A stretch of DNA of 37,852 nucleotides from Bradyrhizobium campsiandrae. Its GTDB lineage: Bacteria; Pseudomonadota; Alphaproteobacteria; Rhizobiales; Xanthobacteraceae. The notes under the pieces are model-generated. The model had not been told where the DNA came from. It worked only from the letters and a program-made list of their open reading frames with translations, and did not search any database. The translations under genes and the position numbers were made by a program. This document shows, one piece after another, positions 30,489-37,852 of this stretch (positions within the stretch are counted from its first letter, which is position 1; each line of letters starts with the position of its first letter). The stretch spans positions 1 to 37,852 of the forward strand of contig NZ_JAANIH010000079.1 in assembly GCF_014529705.1 (NCBI RefSeq), in the 5' to 3' direction.

Positions 30489-32825
30489 ATGCAGTTCGCA
30501 AGCCAGACCGGAAAATCCGATCGAGGACAGGCCGCGCCCACGGTGTCGGCGGCGCTGAACGATTCACTGTTCGAAGTGCCCGGTCCGTTGTTTGCGGGGA
30601 TCGTCTTCGTCGCCATCGGCGCGGCGATCACCGCGCTCCGGACCGGACAGATTCTGACCTGGTCGACGGTGGGGCTGATCATCCTGGCCGGCGCTCTGCG
30701 CCTGTTCGACCTGTTCCGGTTCCTGCCGCGCAAGGCGAACCTGACCGACGAAGAGGCCGTGCTCTGGCAAAGGCGCTATTTGGTCGGGGCGCTGATCCAG
30801 GCCGCTGCCATCGGAACGTGGTGCTCCCTTGCCCTGGTGAGCACTGACGACGCCGTCGTCCACATGATCGCGCTGTCCATCACCACCGGCATCGTCGGCG
30901 GAGGTGCGGGTCGGGCCTACGGACGGCCGTCGATCTATCATCTGCAGGCCGGGCTCATGTTCGGCCCGGCGGTCATCGCGCTGGCGTCGCACGGCACGCC
31001 CTACTACATCGCGATGTCGTTCGTGAGCGCCGCATTCCTGCTGGCGATCATGCAAATCTCGGCCAATCTGCACAGGATATTCATGCGGGCGGTCGTGGCC
31101 GGTGAACGCGAAGCGGCGCTCGCCGGCCAGTTCGACACGGCGCTGAACAACATGCCGCACGGCCTGTGCATGTTCCGCCTCGACAGGCAGCTTGCGGTGA
31201 TGAACCACCGCTTCAGCGCGATGCTGAGCCTGCCCGACGAGCTCATTCGCAGCGGCATCAGCGCGCGTGACGTCCTCAGCGCATGCGTCAGCTCGGGCTC
31301 GATCTCGGCGGCGAGCGCCGAGACGATCATCGCCGCGATCGAGAGCGCGCAGGCAAGGGAAATCGTCACCGCCGATCCCGACGCGGAGCGAAACCGGTCG
31401 CTGTCCTGGACCGTGCAGCCGATGGCCGACGGAGGCGCGGTGGTGCTGCTCGAGGACGTGACCGAGCGGCGCAATGCCGAGGCCAAGATCACGCATCTTG
31501 CCCGCTATGATGAACTGACGGCGCTACCCAATCGGGTCCATTTCCGAAACGAGATCGAATCTCTGCTCGCGGCCTCCAACCATGCCGAACGGCTCTCCGC
31601 ATTGCTGTTCGTCGACCTCGACCAGTTCAAGCAGGTCAACGACACGCTCGGCCATCCCTGCGGCGACCAGCTGCTCTGCGCTGTCGCCAACCGCCTGCGC
31701 GAGATGCTGCGGCCGGAGGATTTCGTCGCGCGCTTCGGCGGCGACGAGTTCGTCGTGTTCCAGCAGAACATCAGTGCGCCGGAGGATGCGGCGAGCCTTG
31801 CCCGCCGTATCGTCGAGCGCCTGAGCGAACGTTACCGCATCGACAATCATCTGGTCGAGATCGGCGCCAGCGTCGGCATCGCGCTGACCTCGCCGGAATG
31901 CGCCAGCGCCGACATCCTGCTCAAGAACGCCGACATGGCGCTGTACCGGGCTAAGGCCGACGGCCGCGGTACCTTCTGCTTCTTCCGCGACGAGATGGCG
32001 GCGACCGTCGAGGCACGCCGCATCCTCGAGCTCGACCTGCGCAAGGCGCTGGCCAACGAGGAGTTCGAGCTGTTCTATCAGCCGCTGGTCAATCTCAAGT
32101 CCGGCAAGATCACCACCTGCGAGGCGCTGCTGCGCTGGAACCATCCGGTGCGCGGCACGGTCTCGCCGATCGACATCATCCCGGTCGCCGAGGATATGGG
32201 CCTGATCGTCGATCTCGGCCGCTGGATCCTGCGTCGCGCCTGCATGGAATGCATGAAGTGGCCCGAGGGTGTCAGCGTCGCCGTCAACTTCTCGCCGCAG
32301 CAATTCCACCAGCGCGACGTCTTGAGCGAAATCCGCTATGCGCTCGAAGTGTCGGGCTTGCCGGCGCATCGCCTCGAGATCGAGATCACCGAGTCCTCGC
32401 TGCTGCGCAACACCCAGCTCACCCATGACATCCTGTCGCAACTGCATGCGCTCGGCGTGCGCATTTCGCTGGATGATTTCGGCACCGGCTATTCCAGCCT
32501 CAGCTATCTGCACAATTTCCCGATGCAGAAGGTCAAGATCGACCGCTCCTTCCTCGAAGGCATCGACAGCGACCGTCCGCTGACGCTGCTGCGCGGCGTG
32601 GCGCGCCTGTCCGCCGATCTCGGCATGTCGGTCGTGGTCGAGGGCATCGAGACCAACGAGCAGCTCGAGCTGATCAGCGCCGACGGCACCGTCTCGGAAG
32701 GGCAGGGCTATTTGTTCAGCCGACCGGTCCCGGCCATCCGTATCAGGCAATTGCTCGACGCCTCCCATGGCCGTCGCATCACCGACGCCCAGGTCGTCGC
32801 GATTTCCTCGCGGTCGTTTGCCTAG
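30489..32825 (+). CDS. membrane GGDEF-EAL protein (c-di-GMP synthase/phosphodiesterase)
   Basis: A 778-residue bifunctional c-di-GMP enzyme. The N-terminal 205 residues contain about five membrane helices of no named sensor type. A PAS-like segment (about 215-330, ALNNMPHGLCMFRLDRQLAVMN) leads to the GGDEF domain: YDELTALPNR entry, intact GGDEF at 417-421 and an RxxD inhibition site (RPED) just before it. The EAL domain follows with EAL at 545-547, NFSPQQF, EITESSLL, DDFGTGYSSLSYL, KIDRSF and VEGIET, so both catalytic sites look complete. It lies between tolB and a convergent ankyrin gene. Which activity dominates cannot be told from sequence. It probably affects motility, biofilm or the cell cycle. 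Confidence 0.95.
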   Translation: MQFASQTGKSDRGQAAPTVSAALNDSLFEVPGPLFAGIVFVAIGAAITALRTGQILTWSTVGLIILAGALRLFDLFRFLPRKANLTDEEAVLWQRRYLVGALIQAAAIGTWCSLALVSTDDAVVHMIALSITTGIVGGGAGRAYGRPSIYHLQAGLMFGPAVIALASHGTPYYIAMSFVSAAFLLAIMQISANLHRIFMRAVVAGEREAALAGQFDTALNNMPHGLCMFRLDRQLAVMNHRFSAMLSLPDELIRSGISARDVLSACVSSGSISAASAETIIAAIESAQAREIVTADPDAERNRSLSWTVQPMADGGAVVLLEDVTERRNAEAKITHLARYDELTALPNRVHFRNEIESLLAASNHAERLSALLFVDLDQFKQVNDTLGHPCGDQLLCAVANRLREMLRPEDFVARFGGDEFVVFQQNISAPEDAASLARRIVERLSERYRIDNHLVEIGASVGIALTSPECASADILLKNADMALYRAKADGRGTFCFFRDEMAATVEARRILELDLRKALANEEFELFYQPLVNLKSGKITTCEALLRWNHPVRGTVSPIDIIPVAEDMGLIVDLGRWILRRACMECMKWPEGVSVAVNFSPQQFHQRDVLSEIRYALEVSGLPAHRLEIEITESSLLRNTQLTHDILSQLHALGVRISLDDFGTGYSSLSYLHNFPMQKVKIDRSFLEGIDSDRPLTLLRGVARLSADLGMSVVVEGIETNEQLELISADGTVSEGQGYLFSRPVPAIRIRQLLDASHGRRITDAQVVAISSRSFA

Positions 32826-32923
32826 AGCCTGATCCGGAAAAGTGCGAAGCGGTTTTCCGGGAAGATCATGCTCAAACAAAAAGCTAAAGCGCGATGATTC
32901 AACCAAATCTCATCGCGCTTTAG
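32825..32923. repeat. rhizobial-type intergenic palindromic element
   Basis: Two nested or adjacent palindromes fill the start of the gap after the GGDEF-EAL gene. GAGCCTGATC (32825-32834) pairs with GATCATGCTC (32864-32873, 9 of 10), enclosing CCGGAAAA and TTTTCCGG (32834-32841, 32853-32860). Next, CTAAAGCGCGATGA (32884-32897) pairs perfectly with TCATCGCGCTTTAG (32910-32923) over 12 bases. The first part resembles the RIME-type mosaic elements repeated between genes in Rhizobiales, recalled from memory. It may also end transcription from the convergent genes. Confidence 0.75.
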
Positions 32924-33020
32924 CCGCAGGCGCGCGGCTGCGCGAAAACGTCTTCGATACCGTCATGACGGCGATCGTTCGTGCAGACTGATCGCACCCC
33001 GAGTTGGTCGCGTGTTCAGC

Positions 33021-34709
33021 TCATGTCCCCCGGTTCCCTTTGGGGTGTCGATTGGCCAGGAAGTCAGCCAGCTCGATCAGCCCGTGCTTCCTCAGATTTT
33101 CTTCTGCCGTCAGACCATCCGTCGAGGCCCGGATGCTCGGATCGGCGCCGTGATCCAGCAGGAAGGCAGCCATCTCCATCGCTTGCGCCTCGTCGGCCGG
33201 CAAAAAGAAAAGCGGCGTGCAGCCCATCCGCGTATGGCCAGCATTCACCAGGTCGGGATCTTCGGCGAACAGCTCAGCGAGCCGGTTTCTGAATCCGAGG
33301 CAGGTCAGGTTGTGGACATCGCGGCTTAACGGCGCGAGGAAGGTTGCGATCTCGCGTCGGTCGAAATGGGCTGCATATCCCATCGCCCCGCCGCCGAAGC
33401 TCGTCGTGGGGCGGTCGATGTCGGCGCCATGAGCGACCAGCAGCTTGACGACCTCGAGCGACCCACCCGCGACCGCGACTTGGAGTCCACGCTGCTCGAT
33501 CTCGTCGGCGACATCGACGTCCACGCCCAACTCCAGCAGCAGAGCCACGGCGTCGGCCCGGCCGGCACGGGCCGCTGTCAGCATCGGCTCCGGGTCACGG
33601 AGATATTCGGGGTGACTTGTCGCGATCGCGCGCGAGGCTTCACGGTCAAGGCTCATGCACGCGGCCCGAAAGGCCGAGAGGCCTTGGAGCGTCGTGGCCT
33701 CGGCACCAAAACGTTGGAGCAGTGCCACCATCTCGACGTGGCCGTGGATCAGCGCTTCCTCGCGCTGGGGGCGTTGGGAATAGGCGTGCAGGCTGTTGGG
33801 GTCCGCGCCATGCGCGAGCAGCCATTCCGCCCGCCTCAGATGATTGAAGGCCGTCGCGTTGCCAAGCAGGTAGTCGAGCGCGTTCAGTGCGACGGTACCA
33901 CCAATGATCGGGGTCTCGGAAGCCACACGCCATCCGTCGAGCCGTCGGTGTCGCTCCGATTGGGTCCAGAGAAAATCCAGCCAGTCGGTGTCGTCGCGGG
34001 TGATGGAGGTGTTGTAGAGCGCCTGCGGGTCGAAAGGATCGGTGCCACGTTCGATCAGCAGGGTGGCGAGGTCCTTCGCTTGCGGATGCTGCGGCTGGTC
34101 GCCTTCGCCTTGGCCGATCACGCCGGTGAGCACGGTAAAGGCAGGCTCGCCCCAGGGACCAATCCAGCAGGCGTTGGGATCGGCGCCGTGGTCCAGCAGC
34201 CGCACTGCGATCTCTACGCTGCGCGTCTCGCTGCCGGGCAGGTTCGAATAGGCCAGATAGAGCAAGGGCTCGCGGCCCAGCGGGCCGCCCTTGCGGTTCG
34301 CGGCGATGGGATCGGCGGTCAGGCGTCGCTCGACCTCCGCCACGTTCCCGGTGGCTGCGGCAGTGTGGATACTGTCGCGGCCGATCTCCGGCCAGCGGGC
34401 CAGCAGGCGCGCGCCGGTCGCGTGGTCGCCCGCCCAGTCGGCCGACCGCAAGACAAGCTCCACGCGCTCAGCATACGAGTGTCGGGCGTCTTCCAGCGCC
34501 TGGCACAGCGCTGCCCACCCGGCAAAGCCGTACTCGCGGGCCAAAGCGAGCTGGACATCGCGCAGGCCCGGCTCGGCCGGAGCCGCCGGCGTCGCAGCGA
34601 GCAACCGGCGATGCGCATTCCCGTCGCCGGTCTGCAGCGTCTTCAGCCAGCGCTTGGCTTCTTTCTTGAGGGTTTCGAGAGTTGAACGGGCGGAGAGCTT
34701 GCGGCTCAT
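33021..34709 (-). CDS. ankyrin-repeat domain protein
   Basis: A 562-residue cytoplasmic protein with ankyrin repeats. An N-terminal helical segment (residues about 1-30, LKKEAKRWLKTLQTG) is followed by a DUF-like region (LALAREYGFAGWAALCQALE) found in several bacterial ankyrin proteins. Repeats then appear at about 110-190 (IHTAAATGNVAEVERRL, LLDHGADPNA), around 300 (RRAEWLLAHGADPNS), at 370-440 (LTAARAGRADAVALLLELGVDVD, LVAHGADIDRP) and near 520 (AAFLLDHGADPSI). The start has a GGAAGG site. No signal peptide or enzyme domain is seen, so it is likely a protein-interaction scaffold. It is convergent with the GGDEF-EAL gene and divergent from the FeeM-like gene. Confidence 0.9.
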   Translation of the reverse strand: MSRKLSARSTLETLKKEAKRWLKTLQTGDGNAHRRLLAATPAAPAEPGLRDVQLALAREYGFAGWAALCQALEDARHSYAERVELVLRSADWAGDHATGARLLARWPEIGRDSIHTAAATGNVAEVERRLTADPIAANRKGGPLGREPLLYLAYSNLPGSETRSVEIAVRLLDHGADPNACWIGPWGEPAFTVLTGVIGQGEGDQPQHPQAKDLATLLIERGTDPFDPQALYNTSITRDDTDWLDFLWTQSERHRRLDGWRVASETPIIGGTVALNALDYLLGNATAFNHLRRAEWLLAHGADPNSLHAYSQRPQREEALIHGHVEMVALLQRFGAEATTLQGLSAFRAACMSLDREASRAIATSHPEYLRDPEPMLTAARAGRADAVALLLELGVDVDVADEIEQRGLQVAVAGGSLEVVKLLVAHGADIDRPTTSFGGGAMGYAAHFDRREIATFLAPLSRDVHNLTCLGFRNRLAELFAEDPDLVNAGHTRMGCTPLFFLPADEAQAMEMAAFLLDHGADPSIRASTDGLTAEENLRKHGLIELADFLANRHPKGNRGT

Positions 34710-34869
34710 GACGACCTTCCTTCCGTATCGCCTGGAGTCCGCTGAAACAGGCCGGAAGAAGGAGCGTGAAACGATCAGATCATTTCAGGATGGGCGGGAG
34801 CCAGCTCCCTTGCCGCGGACCGGTGGCGCCCCATAGCGCACTGCATCAGATGATCTATCGCCCCGGTCA

Positions 34870-35016
34870 TTGTTGTCAACGAGCCGTGCCAAAGAAGCAC
34901 TGAGGACGCCTCGCACCGAGTTGAACAGGCTGGCGGGCTACCTTGAACAGGACGACGTCTCGGTCCTTGCCTTCAACATGATCCGCAGCATCAACCTTCG
35001 CGCAAGGTCGAGCTGA
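34870..35016 (+). other. unresolved frame in the 547-base ankyrin-FeeM gap
   Basis: A 48-codon frame with only a TTG start reads coding-like toward its end (LNRLAGYLEQDDVSVLAFN, then a basic end before TGA). It has no good ribosome site and no recognised family. It may be the remnant of a decayed gene. The rest of the gap holds the CtrA-type box and inverted repeat at 35161-35211 and otherwise nothing I can support. Confidence 0.2.
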
Positions 35017-35160
35017 AACGAGGTCGCCTCCCAAGTTAAGGAAGTCGTCCTGCCAAGACAGGGCGCCGATGTTCTCACACGGCCCGGCGCGCGGCCCTCA
35101 CTGTTTCTCCATGTTTCCTGCAGGTTGCTGCTTGAATTCCCCGGGATTCTACGGGCGCGG

Positions 35161-35211
35161 CCTTAACCCTAACAATTTGAACCCTTTGCAATTCGGTTAA
35201 GGAGTCATTAA
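35161..35211 (+). promoter_or_regulatory. CtrA-type box and inverted repeat before the FeeM-like gene
   Basis: TTAAGGAGTCATTAA at 35197-35211 is a perfect TTAA-N7-TTAA, the binding consensus of the alphaproteobacterial cell-cycle regulator CtrA. Its left half lies in the arm GGTTAAGG (35195-35202) that pairs exactly with CCTTAACC (35161-35168) over 26 bases. The box ends 45 bases before ATG 35257, a usual place for activation or repression. Confidence 0.6.
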
Positions 35212-35256
35212 TCTTTTCCATGCTCGCGGAAGTTGCCCGGGCAGTGGGAGTATCAG

Positions 35257-36003
35257 ATGAAGTCAGGAGCCGAGGCGCGTGCGCCGCTCGAGATTCGCGG
35301 AGCCGCGTTGTTCGACCGCGTCGACTACCGCCTGATCGAAACTCCCGAGGAGCGCGATGCGGTCTACGCGATGCGCTACAGGGCCTATCTGCATGGCGGG
35401 CTGATCTCCCCGTCGGCGTCCGAGCGCATCGTCGATGTCTACGACGATTCCCCCAACGCCTGGATCTTCGGCGTCTATCTCGACGGTGAGCTCTGCAGCT
35501 CGCTCCGCCTTCACGTCCTGACGTCGGAATGGCGGATGTCCTACACCACCGAATTGTTCGGTGATGTTCTTCTCCCTCGTCTCGATCGGGGCGAGGTTTT
35601 CGTCGATCCCGCGCGCTTTGCTGCGGACCCGGAAAAGAGCCAGCGGTTTCACGAACTGCCCTATCTGACGTTGCGGCTGGCCTATCTGGCCTGCGACCAT
35701 TTCAATGCGGATCTCGGACTTGCGATGGTGCGCACGGATCATCAGGCGTTCTATCGCCGGATTTTCCTGCATGAAACCCTGACCGAGCCGCGTCCGTTCC
35801 CGGGCTGGCACTCGCGTCAGGTGGTCCTGATGGCCTCCGACTTCGCCAAGCTCAAGGAGCGGGTGTTGACGCGTTTTCCGATCATGCGCTCCAGCGCCTT
35901 CGAGCGGCGGATGCTGTTCGATCGCGCCGGCCAGACCCAGCCTGTCTCTCGGCCAGCGCTGGTTGCGGCCCCGCGTAAGGTTTCCGCCGCCACCCTGGCC
36001 TGA
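35257..36003 (+). CDS. FeeM-type N-acyl amino acid synthase (LuxI-like GNAT fold)
   Basis: A 248-residue protein that resembles the FeeM N-acyl amino acid synthase group, relatives of LuxI autoinducer synthases that join an acyl chain from acyl-ACP to an amino acid. Features are RDAVYAMRYRAYLHGGLI at about 39-56, the VYLDGELCSSLRLHVL strand pair near 82-97, VDPARFAAD (about 123-131), LPYLTLRLAYLACDHFNADL and VRTDHQAFYRRIF. ATG 35257 with GGGAG 6 bases upstream is better than the TTG at 35233. It is cytoplasmic, with no signal peptide. A CtrA-type box precedes it and a hairpin follows. The acyl donor, amino acid and product are unknown; the assignment is from remembered family pattern. Confidence 0.72.
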   Translation: MKSGAEARAPLEIRGAALFDRVDYRLIETPEERDAVYAMRYRAYLHGGLISPSASERIVDVYDDSPNAWIFGVYLDGELCSSLRLHVLTSEWRMSYTTELFGDVLLPRLDRGEVFVDPARFAADPEKSQRFHELPYLTLRLAYLACDHFNADLGLAMVRTDHQAFYRRIFLHETLTEPRPFPGWHSRQVVLMASDFAKLKERVLTRFPIMRSSAFERRMLFDRAGQTQPVSRPALVAAPRKVSAATLA

Positions 36004-36049
36004 TCGACGTCAGACTTGCGTGCCGCGGCATTGAGCGGCCCGCCAAGGC

Positions 36050-36072
36050 GCCGAATTCAAGCAAAATTCGGC
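36050..36072 (+). terminator. hairpin after the FeeM-like gene
   Basis: GCCGAATT (36050-36057) pairs perfectly with AATTCGGC (36065-36072) over a 7-base loop, 47 bases after the stop. The T run that follows is weak (TGATTTGG). Confidence 0.45.
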
Positions 36073-36163
36073 TGATTTGGCTGTGATCGCCGCTTGCCTT
36101 CACCCTCACGCCACATTTACAACCCATTAACCATGATGGGTGCTTTTCGCTGGTTGGGGGCAT

Positions 36164-36192
36164 TTGACCGGCTGAGGCAAGGTTCCGATAAG
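36164..36192 (+). promoter_or_regulatory. promoter of pal
   Basis: TTGACC at 36164-36169 and GATAAG at 36187-36192 are 17 bases apart, with 5 of 6 and 4 of 6 matches to the sigma-70 boxes, 77 bases before pal. TTAACCAT at 36127-36134, upstream of it, resembles a CtrA half-site. This would give pal its own transcript away from tolQRAB. Confidence 0.5.
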
Positions 36193-36268
36193 GTTGACGG
36201 AACGTTCGCTTAACCAACCCCCTGTAGACCGGACAGCAGTGGACGAACGTGAGCGTGGAGGCTCCGGA

Positions 36269-36757
36269 ATGATGAATCCTATGCGTATCCTCCAGGGATT
36301 GAAGCTGGCTGCGGTGGTCGCGATCGCGCTGTCGATGGGCGCCTGCGCCAAGCAGAATGCCGGCCTGGACGCCAATGCGAGCGCGGCGACGCCCGGCAGC
36401 CAGCAGGATTTCGTGGTGAACGTTGGCGACCGCGTGTTCTTCGAGAGCGACCAGACCGATCTGACCCCGCAGGCGATCGTGACCCTGGAGAAGCAGGCGC
36501 AGTGGCTGCAGACCTATCCGCGCTACTCCTTCACCATCGAAGGTCACGCCGACGAGCGCGGCACCCGCGAATACAACATCGCCCTCGGCGCCCGCAGGGC
36601 CCAGTCGGTGCGTTCGTTCCTCGCCTCGCGCGGCATCGACCCGAACCGCATGCGCACGATCTCCTACGGCAAGGAGCGCCCGGTCGCGGTGTGTAACGAC
36701 ATCTCCTGCTGGTCGCAGAACCGTCGTGCTGTGACCGTGCTGAACGCGAGCTCCTGA
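36269..36757 (+). CDS. pal: peptidoglycan-associated lipoprotein Pal
   Basis: A 162-residue outer-membrane lipoprotein that ties the outer membrane to peptidoglycan and binds TolB and TolA. A signal peptide with lipobox SMGAC (lipidated Cys26) is followed by a short linker and the OmpA-like peptidoglycan-binding domain: VFFESDQTDLTPQA near residue 58, then IEGHADERGTREYNIALGARRA (about 90-111) with the aspartate and arginine that bind diaminopimelate. ATG 36269 has GGAG 8 bases before it; ATG 36272 is adjacent. The frame is open to 36194, but that part lacks a signal peptide. It has its own promoter and terminator, separated from tolB by 6 kb. Confidence 0.95.
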   Translation: MMNPMRILQGLKLAAVVAIALSMGACAKQNAGLDANASAATPGSQQDFVVNVGDRVFFESDQTDLTPQAIVTLEKQAQWLQTYPRYSFTIEGHADERGTREYNIALGARRAQSVRSFLASRGIDPNRMRTISYGKERPVAVCNDISCWSQNRRAVTVLNASS

Positions 36758-36797
36758 TACTCAGTCAGCCGCCGTTCATCTTTGGCAACCGAATATG

Positions 36798-36828
36798 CCG
36801 GCGCCCTTCACGGGCGCCGGTTTTGTTT
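36798..36828 (+). terminator. intrinsic terminator after pal
   Basis: CCGGCGCCC (36798-36806) pairs perfectly with GGGCGCCGG (36112-36120 of the local block, i.e. 36812-36820) over a 5-base loop and is followed by TTTTGTTT. It lies 41 bases after pal and before cpoB, so cpoB probably depends on its own promoter or on readthrough. Confidence 0.85.
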
Positions 36829-36945
36829 CAGCGATCTGTGACAGAATCCCCGTGGTGCCAGTCACATTTTTGGCGTACTCCGCTTCGATGTGTGGCGCGT
36901 CGCGTGTTCCGTCGCAGGCCATTTCGCTTTCGTCGTCAGGGCAAG

Positions 36946-37852
36946 ATGTCATCCAGATTTAAGGTCTTTACCGGCACCGTGGCCATCGCCGCGCTGCTTC
37001 CCTTGTGCACGCCCGTCTTCGCGCAGACGGACGACGATCCCGAGATGCGGATCGAGCGGCTGGAGAACCAGCTGCGCCAGCTCACCGGCCAGAACGAAGA
37101 GCTGCAATATCGCAACCGCCAGCTCGAAGATCGCATCCGCCAGCTCGAGGGCGGCGCGCAAGGCGCAGCACCCGGACAGGCGCCGGCCCAGCCCAATGTC
37201 GCCGCCGTGCCGCCGGCCCAGGTCGCGCCTCCCTATCGCCAGCAGCCGCAGCAACAGGCCGTGCAGCAGCCGACCTACCCGCAACCGAATTACCAGCAGC
37301 CCCAGATCGCCGCGCCTGCGCCGATCGTTCAGGAGCAGCCGGGTCCGGGCGCTCCCGGCACGCGCCGCCGCGGCGATGCGTTCGACCCGAGCCAGAGCCC
37401 GAATGCGCCCGGTGCGCCGCGCGCGCTCGGCGGCGGCCAGCAGCCGATGCCGGCAGGTGCGCCGCTCGATCTCTCCAACAACGGCGGACAATATCCGCAA
37501 GGCGCAGCTCCAGCTCAGCCCGGTTATCCGCCCGCCCAGCAGGGTTACCCGCCGGCGCAACAAGGCTATCCCGCGCAAGGCGGCGGTCCTGCGCTCGCGA
37601 CGCTGCCGCCCTCGGCGACGCCGCGCGACGAGTTCGACCTCGGCATCGGCTACATGCAGCGCAAGGATTATGCGCTCGCCGAGCAGACCATGAAGAACTT
37701 TGCGGCGAAATATCCGTCAGATCCGCTGCTCGGCGATGCGCAATACTGGCTCGGCGAGAGCTATTACCAGCGCCAGCAATATCGCGATTCCGCCGAGGCC
37801 TTCCTCGCCGTCACCACCAAATACGACAAATCGGCCAAGGCGCCGGATGCGC
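36946..37852 (+). CDS. cpoB: Tol-Pal system coordinator CpoB (YbgF), 3' end missing
   Basis: The first 302 codons of CpoB/YbgF, which links Tol-Pal to peptidoglycan synthesis during division; the gene runs off the window. ATG 36946 follows AGGG. A signal peptide ends near PVFAQ (about residue 27), then a coiled-coil segment (MRIERLENQLRQLTGQNEEL and RQLEDRIRQLEGG) for trimerisation. A long Pro/Gln/Ala-rich linker (about 75-220) with near-repeats of PGYPPAQQGY type follows, and then the TPR domain with FDLGIGYMQRKDYALAEQTM and YWLGESYYQRQQYRDSAEAF. The linker is longer than in enterobacterial YbgF. A frame starting at 36890 overlaps it but is a shadow. Confidence 0.93.
   Translation, partial: MSSRFKVFTGTVAIAALLPLCTPVFAQTDDDPEMRIERLENQLRQLTGQNEELQYRNRQLEDRIRQLEGGAQGAAPGQAPAQPNVAAVPPAQVAPPYRQQPQQQAVQQPTYPQPNYQQPQIAAPAPIVQEQPGPGAPGTRRRGDAFDPSQSPNAPGAPRALGGGQQPMPAGAPLDLSNNGGQYPQGAAPAQPGYPPAQQGYPPAQQGYPAQGGGPALATLPPSATPRDEFDLGIGYMQRKDYALAEQTMKNFAAKYPSDPLLGDAQYWLGESYYQRQQYRDSAEAFLAVTTKYDKSAKAPDA

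Noticed and set aside
36890..37693. Plus-strand 267-codon frame over cpoB
   Set aside because: Arg/Ser/Pro-rich shadow; the frame from 36946 has the signal peptide, coiled coil and TPR domain of CpoB.

Overview
The window is GC-rich alphaproteobacterial chromosome. Gene content (TRAP transporters, PEP-CTERM proteins, a DUF2852 protein, a FeeM-type N-acyl amino acid synthase, an alphaproteobacterial Tol-Pal set and rhizobial-type intergenic palindromes) suggests Bradyrhizobium or a close relative in the Nitrobacteraceae. The genus is inferred from gene style, not proven. I see no rRNA, tRNA, CRISPR array, prophage or insertion sequence.

Layout. 1-5.5 kb: tail of an NCS2 nucleobase permease, an SDR dehydrogenase, a trimeric autotransporter adhesin with a small secreted partner, a LuxR-type regulator and a SIRT4-like sirtuin. 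5.6-12.4 kb: one five-gene operon joining hydantoinase/oxoprolinase subunits A and B to a complete TRAP transporter (binding protein, small and large permease). 12.4-14.9 kb: a beta-class glutathione S-transferase divergent from a TetR regulator, then a 2-hydroxyacid dehydrogenase. 15.0-21.0 kb: a stress-type module built around an ECF42-like sigma factor. It comprises a YciI/DGPF gene overlapping the sigma gene, an SRPBCC + VOC gene pair, and a second YciI + YCII pair; a lipoprotein, a ClpP-like secreted protein and an SDR lie between. 21.1-22.5 kb: a TetR regulator and a DUF2852 membrane protein sharing a palindromic operator. 23.0-24.2 kb: two tandem PEP-CTERM proteins. 24.3-26.4 kb: a fatty acid desaturase divergent from a serine acetyltransferase. 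26.7-37.9 kb: tolQ-tolR-tolA-tolB, then a GGDEF-EAL protein, an ankyrin-repeat protein on the opposite strand and a FeeM-like synthase, then pal and cpoB (cut by the window end).

The strongest unexplained signal is a promoter-like motif, TGTCGG-N17-CGTCTT, with identical spacing in exactly three intergenic regions: before the YciI-sigma operon (14984), before SRPBCC-VOC (16741) and before the second YciI pair (20115). It lies 30-38 bases before the start codon in each case. It fits a local, autoregulated ECF42 regulon linking DGPF proteins, a polyketide-cyclase-like protein and a glyoxalase-fold protein, none of whose functions is known. Other regulatory structure includes a pair of matching 19-bp TetR operators (21091 and 21916), a near-perfect palindrome in the GST/TetR divergent region, and a perfect CtrA-type box (TTAA-N7-TTAA) before the FeeM-like gene that sits inside the split Tol-Pal locus.
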